From positions 1,785 through 38,019 of the forward strand of contig DBHE01000062.1 of NCBI GenBank assembly GCA_002296055.1: a stretch of 36,235 bases of DNA. The letters are read 5' to 3'. The DNA is from Pseudomonadaceae bacterium UBA836. GTDB lineage: Bacteria > Pseudomonadota > Gammaproteobacteria > Pseudomonadales > Pseudomonadaceae. Made by a program: the position numbers and the translations under genes. Shown one piece after another: positions 1 to 7,928 of the stretch. Numbering within the stretch: position 1 is the stretch's first letter; each line of letters opens with the position of its first letter. The notes under the pieces are model-generated. The model did no database searches. It was not told where the DNA came from and saw only the letters and a program-made list of their open reading frames with translations.

Positions 1-49
1 TGATATGGGCGGCATGGGTGGTATGGGTGGCATGGGCGGCATGATGTAA
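1..49 (+). CDS. groEL: C-terminal tail of chaperonin GroEL (partial)
   Basis: Only the last 15 codons and the TAA stop are inside the window. They encode Asp-Met followed by Gly-Gly-Met repeats and a final Met-Met, the flexible GGM tail that ends GroEL (Hsp60) subunits and projects into the folding chamber. The tail is short but very characteristic. It is followed at once by a strong intrinsic terminator. In Pseudomonas aeruginosa groEL is not next to fdxA, so the neighbourhood suggests a different genus or a rearranged chromosome. The body of the gene lies before the window. Confidence 0.9.
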   Translation, partial: DMGGMGGMGGMGGMM

Positions 50-63
50 GCCAGCCTTGCTCC

Positions 64-94
64 AAAAAAACCGGCTCTTGCAGCCGGTTTTTTT
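64..94 (+). terminator. Intrinsic terminator after groEL
   Basis: A 7-bp perfect stem, ACCGGCT (70-76) with AGCCGGT (82-88), closes a 5-nt loop. Seven A lie before it and seven T after it, so it could work in both directions. It begins 15 nt after the groEL stop codon. The same 29 bases occur in reverse complement at 561-589 downstream of fdxA. Confidence 0.9.
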
Positions 95-123
95 ATGCCC
101 GCTATTTTGCCATGCGATTTATT

Positions 124-141
124 TGTAAGAGATCTCCTACA
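124..141 (+). promoter_or_regulatory. GacA-type upstream activating sequence for rsmZ
   Basis: The sequence TGTAAGAGATCTCCTACA matches the known GacA upstream activating sequence (TGTAAG, six bases, CTTACA) with one mismatch and is itself an almost perfect palindrome. Its centre lies about 170 bp before the likely start of the small RNA at about 302, in line with the far-upstream position described for this element at Pseudomonas rsmZ genes. GacA binding is inferred from the motif. Confidence 0.8.
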
Positions 142-268
142 AGGCGTGTACGCCTTTGACACTAGAGAGCGTGGGTAAGCGGTGCTTTTTGCTGTGATTT
201 TTTATTAACTGGTTGAATTTAAAGGTTTTTATTTTAAGGGTGGCGTGAGAATGAATGTCATTTGATGC

Positions 269-296
269 TTGCGCTCAGTCCTGAAAAGCTTATTAT
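269..296 (+). promoter_or_regulatory. Sigma70-like promoter of the rsmZ-like sRNA
   Basis: A -35 hexamer TTGCGC (269-274) and a -10 hexamer TATTAT (291-296) are separated by 16 bp, placing transcription start near 302. The weak -35 box fits a promoter that needs an activator bound at the upstream GacA-type site. Confidence 0.55.
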
Positions 297-301
297 CTAC
301 T

Positions 302-433
302 CAAGCGCGACGGATAGCGCTGCTCGGCAGGGAGCTTGAGCAAGGGATTTTCAGGACGATTAAGCCGGGATGGCTGGACATGGAAGGCACGAAAGGACTA
401 AAGAGTGGGCCGGTTTACCGGCCCCTTTTTTTT
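302..433 (+). ncRNA. rsmZ: RsmZ-like small RNA (RsmA/CsrA-sequestering)
   Basis: This non-coding stretch of about 130 nt carries eight GGA motifs (near 312, 331, 345, 354, 368, 376, 382 and 395), the binding signature of RsmA/CsrA-family translational repressors. The first lies in the loop of a GCGC hairpin (305-320), and CTCAAGC at 300-306 can pair with 334-340. The 3' end is a GC-rich hairpin with eight T. Size, GGA density, GacA-type site upstream and position beside fdxA all match Pseudomonas RsmZ, which titrates RsmA to relieve repression of secondary-metabolism and biofilm genes. The exact 5' end is inferred from the promoter. RsmY is the alternative family member but usually has a different neighbourhood. 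Confidence 0.85.
407..433 (+). terminator. Intrinsic terminator of the rsmZ-like sRNA
   Basis: GGGCCGGT (407-414) pairs with ACCGGCCC (417-424) and is followed by one C and eight T. It forms the 3' end of the small RNA. Confidence 0.9.
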
Positions 434-560
434 GCCTGGAATTTGGCTCTTTTCGGTCGAACTGTCAGCGAGATCGGCGTCGGCCGGACTAAACCGAAGG
501 CGTGTCCGCACGTGATCACGCCGCACGCTGACTTCCCGCGGGAGCCTACCTCCCGCGCAC

Positions 561-589
561 AAAAAAACCGGCTGCAAGAGCCGGTTTTT
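561..589 (-). terminator. Intrinsic terminator after fdxA
   Basis: A 7-bp stem (567-573 with 579-585), with seven A on one side and five T on the other, lies 22 nt beyond the fdxA stop codon. It is the exact reverse complement of the groEL terminator. A second 8-bp GC-rich hairpin (537-557) lies just beyond it. Nothing else recognisable is present between 434 and 536. Confidence 0.85.
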
Positions 590-611
590 CGGGGCGAGGC
601 AGGTAGTCTGC

Positions 612-935
612 TTAGCGCTCCAGATATTGCAGCTTGTCCGGTACGCCATCCCACTCTTCGGCGTCGGGCAGAGAATCCTTCTTCTCGGTGATGTTCGGCC
701 AAACTTCGGCCAGATCAGCGTTCAGTTCGATGTACTCATCCATGCCTTCGGGGATTTCGTCCTCGGAGAAAATGGCACTGGCTGGGCACTCTGGCTCACA
801 CAGGGCGCAGTCGATGCACTCGTCCGGGTGGATAACCAGGAAGTTCGGGCCTTCGTAGAAGCAATCGACCGGGCAGACCTCAACGCAATCGGTGTACTTA
901 CACTTGATGCAGTTGTCGGTAACAACAAAGGTCAT
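612..935 (-). CDS. fdxA: Seven-iron ferredoxin FdxA
   Basis: A 107-residue ferredoxin of the Azotobacter FdI/Pseudomonas FdxA type. The N-terminal half carries the cysteine pattern for one [3Fe-4S] and one [4Fe-4S] cluster: C9, C17 and C21-Pro, then [12 protein letters not shown] near residues 40-51. The C-terminal acidic extension ([17 protein letters not shown]) is typical of the family. It is a soluble electron carrier whose partners cannot be deduced here. The ATG has a GGAG ribosome site on the minus strand. It lies downstream of mutS with a 146-nt gap that can hold its own promoter, and it ends at an intrinsic terminator. Confidence 0.95.
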   Translation of the reverse strand: MTFVVTDNCIKCKYTDCVEVCPVDCFYEGPNFLVIHPDECIDCALCEPECPASAIFSEDEIPEGMDEYIELNADLAEVWPNITEKKDSLPDAEEWDGVPDKLQYLER

Positions 936-1081
936 GGTCAGGTCTCCATCGTATTAGGCGAGAAAAAGCTGGCGCGTAGTCTATCAGTTTTTTTGAGAGG
1001 GTATAGGGTTCAGCGCTTTTTTGTGCCGATAAACGCAAGATCCCTTCTTTTTAATGCAAATAAGTATCATTTGTCGCCTGT

Positions 1082-3658
1082 TCAGGCCCACTCTCGTTTC
1101 ATTTTGTATAGCAGCTCCAGCGCCTGCCGCGGACTGAGGTCGTCGACATCCAGGCCTTGCAGGTGCTCCACCAGCGGATGTGCTGCACTGGCAAACAGGT
1201 CGCTTTGGAAAGGTTGATGCTGTGCGCTTGCCGGTCGATTGCTTTGCTCCAGGCTCTGCTGCTCAAGCTGTGCCAAATGCTCGCGTGCCCTTTCAATCAC
1301 GGGGCGGGGAACGCCGGCCAGCTGGGCTACCTGCAAGCCATAACTCTGGCTGGCCGGGCCTGGCTGAACATTGTGCAGGAAGACAATGCGCTCGTTGTGC
1401 TCGGTAGCATTGAGATGCACGTTCACCACGCCCTGGTCACTGTCGGCCATGCCGGTCAGTTCGAAGTAGTGGGTGGCGAACAGGGTAAAGGCGCGTGCCC
1501 GTGCCAGATATTCAGCGGCAGACCAGGCCAGCGACAGGCCGTCGAAGGTGCTGGTGCCGCGACCCACTTCATCCATCAACACCAGACTCTGGTCGGTGGC
1601 GTTGTTGAGGATGTTGGCGGTTTCGCTCATCTCGACCATAAACGTCGAGCGTCCGCCGGCCAGGTCGTCACTGGAGCCGATACGGGTAAAGATGCGGTCT
1701 ACGCAGGACAGCTCCACCGCTGCTGCCGGTACAAAGCTGCCAATATGAGCCAGCAGGGTGATCAGCGCCGTCTGGCGCATGTAGGTCGATTTACCGCCCA
1801 TGTTCGGGCCGGTAATGATCAGCATGCGGGTGTCCGGATCAAGCGCCAGGTCGTTGGCGACAAAGGGCGTTTCCAGCACCTGTTCCACCACCGGGTGGCG
1901 ACCCTGATTGATATGCAGCTGGCTGCCCTCGATAAACTGCGGGCGGCAGTAGTCTAGCGTGCCGGCGCGTTCGGCCAGGGTACAGAGCACGTCGATTTCA
2001 GCCAGGCTGGCGGCGCTGGTTTGCAGGGCGGCGAGATCGTCGTTCAGGCGGTCGAGCAGCTCGTCGTACAGTTGTTTCTCACGCGCCAGTGCGCGACTGC
2101 GGGCCGACAGCGCCTTGTCTTCAAAGGCTTTCAGCTCAGGGGTGATAAAGCGCTCGGCACCCTTGAGGGTCTGGCGGCGGATGTAGTCGACGGGCGCCTG
2201 ATCGGATTGGCTGCGCGACAGCTCGATGTAGTAGCCGTGCACCCGGTTGTAGCCGACCTTAAGGGTGCTCAGGCCGGTGCGCTCACGCTCGCGGGTTTCC
2301 AGGTCAATCAGATACTGACCGGCGTTTTCGCTGATGTTCTGCAGCTCATCCAGCTCGGCGTCAAAGCCGGCCTTGATCACGCCGCCGTCGCGCAGCACCG
2401 CGGGCGGGTTGTCGATCACCGCGCGGGCCAGCAGCTCGGCCAGCTCAGGGTAGGTACTGACTTGCTCGGCAAGGTCGCGCAGGTGTGGCGCTTCGACCGG
2501 CTGCAAGCAGTCTTGCAGTGCGGGCAGTGCAGCGAGGGCATCACGCAGGCGCGCCAGGTCGCGCGGGCGGGCAGAGCGCAGGGCTACGCGGGCGAGAATA
2601 CGTTCGATATCGCCGATGCCTTTGAGCTGTGGCTGCAGGTCCAGATAGAACTGCTGGTCCAGCAGGGTGCTGATGCTGTCTTGGCGGGCGCCGAGCACTT
2701 GCATGTCGCGCAGTGGGCGATTCAGCCAGCGCGCCAGCAGGCGGCTGCCCATGGCGGTGGCGGTATGGTCCAGTACGTCCAGCAGGGTGTTATCGCGTCC
2801 GCCGGACAGGTTCTGGTCAATTTCCAGATTGCGGCGGCTGGCGCTGTCGATGATCACGCTGTCTTCAAAACGCTCGTGGCTGATGCTGCGAATGTGCGGC
2901 AGTGCCGTACGCTGGGTTTCCTTGGCGTAGCTGAGCAGTGCGCCGGCAGCGCCCAGGCCCAGGCGCAGGTCGTTGCAGCCAAAACCCACCAGGTCCTTGG
3001 TGCCAAACTGTTGAGTCAGGCTTTTGAAGGCGCTGTCCTGGTCAAACTCCCAGGGCGCGCGGCGGCGCACGGCGCGGCGGCGCTCAATCGGAGTGTTGCT
3101 CTCCCAGTCGTCGGGAATCAGCAGCTCGGCCGGCGCCAAACGCTCCAGCTCGCCCAACAGGGTTTCCCAGCCGCGCAGTTCCATGACCACAAAGCGGCCG
3201 CTGTTGATGTCCAGCGTGGCCAGGCCGAAACCTTTTTCGGCGCCCACGAGGGCGGCCAGGAGGTTGTCGCGGCGCTCATCCAGCAAGGCCTCATCGCTGA
3301 CAGTGCCGGGCGTAATAATGCGCGCAACCTGACGCTCGACCGGGCCCTTGCTGGTGGCCGGGTCGCCCACCTGTTCGCAAATCACCACCGACTCGCCAAG
3401 CTTCACCAAGCGCGCCAGGTAACCCTCGGCCGAGTGGTAAGGGATGCCGGCCATCGGGATCGGTTGACCGCCGGATTGGCCACGGGCCGTCAGAGTGATA
3501 TCGAGCAGGCGTGCAGCCTTTTTGGCGTCGTCATAAAAGAGCTCGTAAAAGTCGCCCATACGGTAGAACAGCAGCTGCTCGGGATGCTGCTGCTTGATGC
3601 TGAAATACTGCTGCATCATCGGGGTGTGCTTAGAGGCGTCTGATTTTTCTTTGATCAT
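1082..3658 (-). CDS. mutS: DNA mismatch repair protein MutS
   Basis: A full-length 858-residue MutS (E. coli MutS has 853). The mismatch-contacting Phe-x-Glu is F37-Y-E39 in [12 protein letters not shown]. The ATPase core has the Walker [10 protein letters not shown] near residue 620, followed by [12 protein letters not shown] and ATHYFELT. The dimer-forming C-terminus is present. MutS binds mispairs and recruits MutL. The conserved part begins at HTPMMQQY (residue 11). The ten residues before it are of the variable kind and begin at an ATG only 3 nt after the integrase TGA, in the same frame. No strong ribosome site is visible: AAGTAAG is the best purine stretch. Translation may therefore depend on re-initiation after integrase, and transcription on the prophage. 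Confidence 0.97.
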   Translation of the reverse strand: MIKEKSDASKHTPMMQQYFSIKQQHPEQLLFYRMGDFYELFYDDAKKAARLLDITLTARGQSGGQPIPMAGIPYHSAEGYLARLVKLGESVVICEQVGDPATSKGPVERQVARIITPGTVSDEALLDERRDNLLAALVGAEKGFGLATLDINSGRFVVMELRGWETLLGELERLAPAELLIPDDWESNTPIERRRAVRRRAPWEFDQDSAFKSLTQQFGTKDLVGFGCNDLRLGLGAAGALLSYAKETQRTALPHIRSISHERFEDSVIIDSASRRNLEIDQNLSGGRDNTLLDVLDHTATAMGSRLLARWLNRPLRDMQVLGARQDSISTLLDQQFYLDLQPQLKGIGDIERILARVALRSARPRDLARLRDALAALPALQDCLQPVEAPHLRDLAEQVSTYPELAELLARAVIDNPPAVLRDGGVIKAGFDAELDELQNISENAGQYLIDLETRERERTGLSTLKVGYNRVHGYYIELSRSQSDQAPVDYIRRQTLKGAERFITPELKAFEDKALSARSRALAREKQLYDELLDRLNDDLAALQTSAASLAEIDVLCTLAERAGTLDYCRPQFIEGSQLHINQGRHPVVEQVLETPFVANDLALDPDTRMLIITGPNMGGKSTYMRQTALITLLAHIGSFVPAAAVELSCVDRIFTRIGSSDDLAGGRSTFMVEMSETANILNNATDQSLVLMDEVGRGTSTFDGLSLAWSAAEYLARARAFTLFATHYFELTGMADSDQGVVNVHLNATEHNERIVFLHNVQPGPASQSYGLQVAQLAGVPRPVIERAREHLAQLEQQSLEQSNRPASAQHQPFQSDLFASAAHPLVEHLQGLDVDDLSPRQALELLYKMKREWA

Positions 3659-3690
3659 CAGTCACTTACTTAGATTTTCTGAATTTTGTG
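3625..3690. other. Approximate left host-prophage junction (attL region)
   Basis: Host mutS meets the phage integrase here, so the attL core must lie close by, either in the first codons of mutS or in the last codons of int. The exact core cannot be drawn because attR is outside the window. No tRNA gene is present at the junction. Confidence 0.4.
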
Positions 3691-4948
3691 GGGCAGGATT
3701 GGGGCTTTTTGCGCTGAGTTGCATTGCCTGCCAGATGCGCTGAATCTCGCCTTCTGAGGCGTCTTCCATCCATTTGCCGTAGACCTTCACCAGCATTGTG
3801 AAGTCCTTGTGCCCCATCTGGTTTGCGATGAACGCAAGGTTACCATGCGCGGTGATGCACCAGCACGCATAGGTGTGGCGGGTCTGGTAGGGGCGGCGCG
3901 GTCGGATGCCGGCGCGGCGTTGGATGTTGCTCCACTTGGTGTTCCAGGCGGTGGGCACAAACCAGTTGTTCACCTTCGTCTTTCTGGCTTGGACCTTTGG
4001 CGACAGCAGCGGGGTGATGGTGTCTGTCCTGCTCTGGTGCCGGGTAAGCGCCACTTCCACGGCTTCCTTTGTGCAGCTCTCTGCCAGCTTCTTTAGCGTC
4101 TTTGCGGCCTCCAGTGCTGGGGGCAGCAGCAGGACTGTCCGGCTCTTCGTTGTCTTCGGCACTTTGAATGTGCCCCTGCTGGTGACGGATCGAACCACCT
4201 GCAGGCATCCCTTTTTGATATCAATATCCTCCACCCCCAGCCCGCACAGCTCGCCCGGCCGCAAGCCGGTGTAGACCATCAGAGTGATAGCGGCTCTGTC
4301 CTGTTCGTGCAGGCATCCCTTCTCAATCAGCTGCTGATACTCTTCGCGGGTCAGTGGGTCTGGATCTTCCTCTGTGTTATCGAAGCGCGCGCAGGCGCAG
4401 GCCAGTCCGGCTGGTGCGTAGCCGTTCCGCTCGCACCAATCCAGCATCCCGGCGAACGTCGCCAGGTAGTGGTTGACTGTGCTTGGTTTGCGGGTGGCAA
4501 TGAGCTCGGCGCGCAGGCTCTGAATGTCCATTGGCTTCAAGCTGCTGGCCAGCCGATCCGGGCCGAGCGTGTCGACGGTTACCTGCAGGGCGTGCTTGTA
4601 GCGGGCCTCTGTGTCTGGGGTAATGTCCACTGCTTTAAGGGGCAGGTACAACGGCAGCAGCTCGCTGAGGCGCGCCGATCTGCTGCCAGGCCAGTGACCG
4701 GCATGCTTGGAATCGGGGAACGCCTGGGCGTAGTCGAACGTGCCAGTCTTGATCGCATGAAGAACCGCCGCCCTTTTCTGGGCGGCGTGTTTGACGTTGG
4801 CTTTGGTGATCGGCAGGCCGAGGGTTTCACGGTGTCGCTTGCCTCGGTACATGAAGACAATGCGCAGGCTCTTGCCGTGAACCTCAACCCCTGGCGACTT
4901 GGCCAGCTCGGCTTCTACGCCGCAGCCTGTGGTGCGCTCTCTACCCAA
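3662..4948 (-). CDS. int: Tyrosine-family phage integrase
   Basis: A 428-residue tyrosine recombinase for site-specific integration and excision. The N-terminal segment (about 18-80, SPGVEVHGKSLRI then FMYRGKR) resembles the DUF3596 arm-binding domain. A SAM-like core-binding domain follows (about 90-190). The catalytic domain shows R230 (TGLRPGE), Y354-x-x-R357, H380 (MGH) and the nucleophile Y390 (VKVYGKW). The first box residue is Tyr rather than the usual His. The start is a TTG preceded by GAGGAG with good spacing, inside the end of the excisionase gene. A CTG just before AKSPGVEV is a less likely alternative. It is the last gene of the early-left operon and reads directly into mutS. Confidence 0.95.
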   Translation of the reverse strand: MGRERTTGCGVEAELAKSPGVEVHGKSLRIVFMYRGKRHRETLGLPITKANVKHAAQKRAAVLHAIKTGTFDYAQAFPDSKHAGHWPGSRSARLSELLPLYLPLKAVDITPDTEARYKHALQVTVDTLGPDRLASSLKPMDIQSLRAELIATRKPSTVNHYLATFAGMLDWCERNGYAPAGLACACARFDNTEEDPDPLTREEYQQLIEKGCLHEQDRAAITLMVYTGLRPGELCGLGVEDIDIKKGCLQVVRSVTSRGTFKVPKTTKSRTVLLLPPALEAAKTLKKLAESCTKEAVEVALTRHQSRTDTITPLLSPKVQARKTKVNNWFVPTAWNTKWSNIQRRAGIRPRRPYQTRHTYACWCITAHGNLAFIANQMGHKDFTMLVKVYGKWMEDASEGEIQRIWQAMQLSAKSPNPAPQNSENLSK

Positions 4949-5112
4949 CGGTCGAACTCCTCAAGGTTGATTAGAATCCTGCCATCGGGGGCTTTTCGCC
5001 ACTGCTTGCCCTGCGCCCAAACCCCGCCTTTTACTTTGTGTTTGATCGCGTCGACCGTGTAGCCGGTTAGCTCGGCGGCGCGATTGATTGTCACCCAACG
5101 AACGGTGCTCAT
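4915..5112 (-). CDS. xis: Excisionase-like protein
   Basis: A 65-residue basic protein with a predicted winged-helix core. The WVTINRAAELTGYTVDAIKHK stretch starts at residue 6, followed by GVWAQGKQWRKAPDGRILINLEEFDRWVE. This is the pattern of short phage excisionases (PF07825 type), which bend attachment-site DNA and steer integrase toward excision. It overlaps the integrase gene by 34 nt, and its start overlaps the stop of the upstream gene by 4 nt, so xis and int are co-translated. Confidence 0.8.
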   Translation of the reverse strand: MSTVRWVTINRAAELTGYTVDAIKHKVKGGVWAQGKQWRKAPDGRILINLEEFDRWVESAPQAAA

Positions 5113-5579
5113 GGTTTCTCCCTCCGCATAGTCCGCAGCGCAGCAGCAAACAGGCGCTCGGCTTTCTCGTCTTCAACGTCTTGCTGACGTGGCATTGCGA
5201 TCCATCCGAATGAGTGGACCTGCACGCCGGTGCCTTCCAGCCCTATCTCAATCTTTACCTTGGCCAGCAGCCGCTGGTGTTCCTCTTCAAGCGTGGGCGT
5301 CAGGTCGGCCTGCACCATCGGTGAGCTGAGGTTTACGACAGCTGTGTGCATGCGCTTGTCGTCGGTCATCACGGCCATCAGGATGCACCAGGGGTGTGCC
5401 CATTGGGCGATCGCGCCGGCCTGGTAGCGGTCGAGCAGGGAGACGCGCTCGAGCTTCATGTCGACGGTGCGCACTTCGTCGATGCCAAGCGCGCTGTGAT
5501 GGACGATGGCTACGGTGCGCAGCAGGATCTCCGTCATCTTGTTCCGGCGCTTCTGGATACTGTGTTTGCGCGCTGTCAT
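5109..5579 (-). CDS. Conserved phage protein of unknown function
   Basis: A 156-residue protein I do not recognise. The first 15 residues are very basic (TARKHSIQKRRNK) and the second Met could be an alternative start. The rest is a mixed alpha/beta sequence with a long acidic helix region (LEEEHQRLLAKVKIEIGLEG) and no signal peptide or membrane segment. It overlaps both neighbours by 4 nt (ATGA), so it belongs to the early-left operon. Its place next to xis is the only functional hint. Confidence 0.65.
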   Translation of the reverse strand: MTARKHSIQKRRNKMTEILLRTVAIVHHSALGIDEVRTVDMKLERVSLLDRYQAGAIAQWAHPWCILMAVMTDDKRMHTAVVNLSSPMVQADLTPTLEEEHQRLLAKVKIEIGLEGTGVQVHSFGWIAMPRQQDVEDEKAERLFAAALRTMRREKP

Positions 5580-5722
5580 TGGGCCTCCTGCTGGCGGCGC
5601 TGCTGGCCGATCTGTTGGCGTTTGCGCGAGCAGCGTTTGTGGTCGCCCTGGCTGCGGCGTTGGCCGCAGATATCGCAGAGGTGCGGCAGGTCGAGGTTGC
5701 GCAGGATGAGTGGGGTTTTCAT
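5576..5722 (-). CDS. Small Cys-rich phage protein
   Basis: A 48-residue protein starting MKTPLILRN. It contains CDICGQRR, then a His and a Cys spaced as in a C-x2-C, H-x3-C zinc knuckle (DICGQRRSQGDHKRC), and a very basic Gln/Arg-rich tail. The start ATG overlaps the TGA of the methyltransferase gene, and its own stop overlaps the next start, both as ATGA. The longer open frame upstream of this ATG is antisense or out-of-frame sequence inside the methyltransferase gene. Nucleic-acid binding is plausible but unproven. Confidence 0.6.
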   Translation of the reverse strand: MKTPLILRNLDLPHLCDICGQRRSQGDHKRCSRKRQQIGQQRRQQEAQ

Positions 5723-7545
5723 GCCGCCACCCCCTGCACCAGCTGCTGATCGTGCTCGTTGGCTTTCACCAGCGCAGCCATGGGGTAGGGGCTGACGCTG
5801 TTGCCGACCATCTTCACCTGGTCCGACTTGCTGAAGGTGCGCCCGTCGTGTCCGCGGTCGATGATGTAGTTGCTGGGCATGCCTTGGCAGCCGTATAGCT
5901 CGCGGGGTTGGAGCATGCGCAGGCCGATATCGATGATGACGTAGGGTGTGCCCTGGTACACGACGGTCACCAGCGCGAGCCGGTCTTTGGTGGTGATGGT
6001 GTCGAGCGGCTTGCCCGGGTCGCGGGCGTCGCCGTTGCCGTAGTAGTTGATCAGGAATGCGGCAACGCGCAGGGCTTTCTCCTCGATCACCTCGGGGGAG
6101 AGGGTGCATTCAACCAGGGCGTGATGCAGCCCTGCTGCCGTTACCGCCGGCAGCGGTTTATCAGCTGCTTGGCCGGCGCAGTTCTGCCGCAAGGTGACCA
6201 AATTGGCGGTGACCAGCTGCTGCTGGCTGGCTTTGCCAACGATGGTGCTGGCTGGGCGGGTGAGTGGGTGGCCGGGGGTGGTGTTGTAGCCTCCGTTCAT
6301 TTGGGCCATGAAGGCGCACGCCAGAGCATGCTTCGCTGCACTCGCGACGACTGTGCCGAGTGGCTTGCGGATATCCAGCGCGCGAGGCGATTGGCCTTTG
6401 CGCTCGCCGTACCCGGTTTGCACCAGTGTTGGGGCAGCAACCATTAGCTCGCCCCGATTGGCACAGGTGATTGTCGGCAGTGGCTGCCGAGCGTCTTGCA
6501 CCCGGTCTGCGCCGTGATGGGTGGCCGGCGCGATGACGGCAGAGGTCAGCGCAAACGCCCCGCCCTTGGGTTGGCCGGTGATAGTGCGCAGCGGTTCGTC
6601 GACGGGGTGTACGCGGTCGCTGCTCCAGTTGGCAATCGGCACGATGAAGGGCTGCGCCGAGTCGAGCACAAAGCGGCGGATGCCTTTGGCGATGCGGCGC
6701 ATGGTGGCATCGGCCAGCGGGCGGGGCCGGTCAAAGATCGACGGGCAGGGCAGGCTGAAATCGATGTGATCCGCTGCCGCTGGCCAGCGCTTCTGGCCGC
6801 TCTTGGGTTTCTCAAAGTGGGTTGGCTCTGGCCAGCAGATGGGCAGGCCGTCGCGGCGGGCAACCAGAAACAGGCGCTCGCGGGTGGTGGCTGCGCCGTA
6901 GTCGCAGGCGCGCAGCAACTGGTGCTCCACCTGATACCCCAGCCCGCGCAAGTGCTTGAGGAAGGCGCGCCACGTTTTGCCCTTGCGCTTCGGGTCGGGG
7001 ATCAGGAATTGGTTCTGTACCGCTACCCGCTCGCCCGGTTCTGCCACGCGGTTAATGGCCTTGCCGGTGCGGGGGCAGGTGATGCGCTCGAGCGTGACCA
7101 CGCGCCCGGTGGCCTTGCAGCGCTTGGCTACCAGCGGCCCCCAGTTGCGGATCTGCTTGACGTTCTCCATGGTGATCATGGCCGGTGCCGCCTGGCCTGC
7201 CCACATGGCGATAACCCACGACAGGGAGCGGCTTGCGGTGCTGCGCGGTTGGCCGCCCGCCGCCTGGCTGTGGTGGGTGCAGTCCGGGCTGGCGTGCAGG
7301 TGTGCCACACGGCGCCCGCCGGTTACCTGGTGTGGCTTCACCTCGTACACGTCGCACGTGAAGTGCTGGGTGTAAGGGTGATTGACGCGGTGCATGCTGA
7401 TGGCGTTCTCGTTGTGGTTGACCGCGATATCCACCGGCTTGCCGGTCGCCATTTCGGTGCCGGTGCTGGCCCCGCCGCCGCCGGCGAACAGGTCGACGCG
7501 CAGGTCGTTGGCGTAGTTGAGTTGGTATTGGGTGTGGAGGTTCAT
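5719..7545 (-). CDS. DNA (cytosine-5)-methyltransferase, large phage type
   Basis: A 608-residue C5 methyltransferase. Motif I (SAM binding) is DLFAGGGGAS (18-27). The catalytic loop is ASPDCTHHS with C89, where Asp replaces the usual second Pro of PPC. Motif VI is MENVKQI (ENV at 127-129), motif VIII TTRERLFLVA (about 220-229) and the final motif KMVGNSVSP (578-586). Between motifs VIII and IX, six degenerate repeats of P-L-x-T-I-T occur (near 317, 354, 394, 430, 463 and 512) in the place of the target-recognition domain, making the enzyme much longer than a typical 330-residue MTase. No cognate restriction endonuclease is next to it, so self-protection against host restriction is the likely role. 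The recognition sequence is unknown. Confidence 0.92.
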   Translation of the reverse strand: MNLHTQYQLNYANDLRVDLFAGGGGASTGTEMATGKPVDIAVNHNENAISMHRVNHPYTQHFTCDVYEVKPHQVTGGRRVAHLHASPDCTHHSQAAGGQPRSTASRSLSWVIAMWAGQAAPAMITMENVKQIRNWGPLVAKRCKATGRVVTLERITCPRTGKAINRVAEPGERVAVQNQFLIPDPKRKGKTWRAFLKHLRGLGYQVEHQLLRACDYGAATTRERLFLVARRDGLPICWPEPTHFEKPKSGQKRWPAAADHIDFSLPCPSIFDRPRPLADATMRRIAKGIRRFVLDSAQPFIVPIANWSSDRVHPVDEPLRTITGQPKGGAFALTSAVIAPATHHGADRVQDARQPLPTITCANRGELMVAAPTLVQTGYGERKGQSPRALDIRKPLGTVVASAAKHALACAFMAQMNGGYNTTPGHPLTRPASTIVGKASQQQLVTANLVTLRQNCAGQAADKPLPAVTAAGLHHALVECTLSPEVIEEKALRVAAFLINYYGNGDARDPGKPLDTITTKDRLALVTVVYQGTPYVIIDIGLRMLQPRELYGCQGMPSNYIIDRGHDGRTFSKSDQVKMVGNSVSPYPMAALVKANEHDQQLVQGVAA

Positions 7546-7928
7546 GGGGTTTGCTCCTTACCCTGCTTGGCTAGGGCTGCGCGGCAGGACTTGTACAGCT
7601 CGACCGAACGCCCATAGTCGGGGAAGTCTGCGAGCATTTGATCCACACTGTCACAGTCACCGCCTAGCGCCGTGATCCGCGCATGGCCTGCCTGAATTGC
7701 CATCCGATATGCGCAAGTCATGCTCTCAAGTGCTTCAACCAACGCCGCTATCCGCGCCTTGTCTGCTGCGCGGGCGACTTCAATCTTGCTCACGGCTCTA
7801 TCAACCGGGCCCTGAATAAAATCCGGTAGGGGTGTGTCGGTTGGCGGGACCATCCCGGTTACTCCGGAAACCATGCCGACAAGGGCGTCAACCACCACGG
7901 CGCGAACATTCTGCTCACTGGCTGTCAT
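7542..7928 (-). CDS. Phage protein of unknown function
   Basis: A 128-residue protein beginning MTASEQNVRAVV. It appears mostly helical, with the continuous helix AADKARIAALVEALESM and a C-terminal part containing DSVDQMLADFPDYGRSVELYKSCRAAL. No known motif is recognised. I chose the ATG at 7926-7928 over earlier starts because the longer N-terminus is Arg/Ser-rich shadow sequence. It overlaps the upstream membrane-protein gene by 14 nt and the methyltransferase gene by 4 nt. Confidence 0.65.
   Translation of the reverse strand: MTASEQNVRAVVVDALVGMVSGVTGMVPPTDTPLPDFIQGPVDRAVSKIEVARAADKARIAALVEALESMTCAYRMAIQAGHARITALGGDCDSVDQMLADFPDYGRSVELYKSCRAALAKQGKEQTP

Noticed and set aside
1..46. Tandem GGCATGGGTGGT-type DNA repeat
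   Set aside because: It encodes the normal Gly-Gly-Met tail of GroEL.
2021..3643. Long plus-strand open frame (540 codons) opposite mutS
   Set aside because: It is antisense to a complete, conserved MutS in high-GC sequence and its product has no recognisable domain.
3662..3760. Integration into a tRNA gene
   Set aside because: No tRNA cloverleaf can be drawn at the junction; the neighbouring host gene is mutS.
5723..6109. Upstream extension of the small Cys-rich protein to 177 codons
   Set aside because: The extension lies inside the methyltransferase gene in another frame and is low-complexity Arg/Pro/His; the ATG at 5720-5722 overlaps the methyltransferase stop as expected for a real start.
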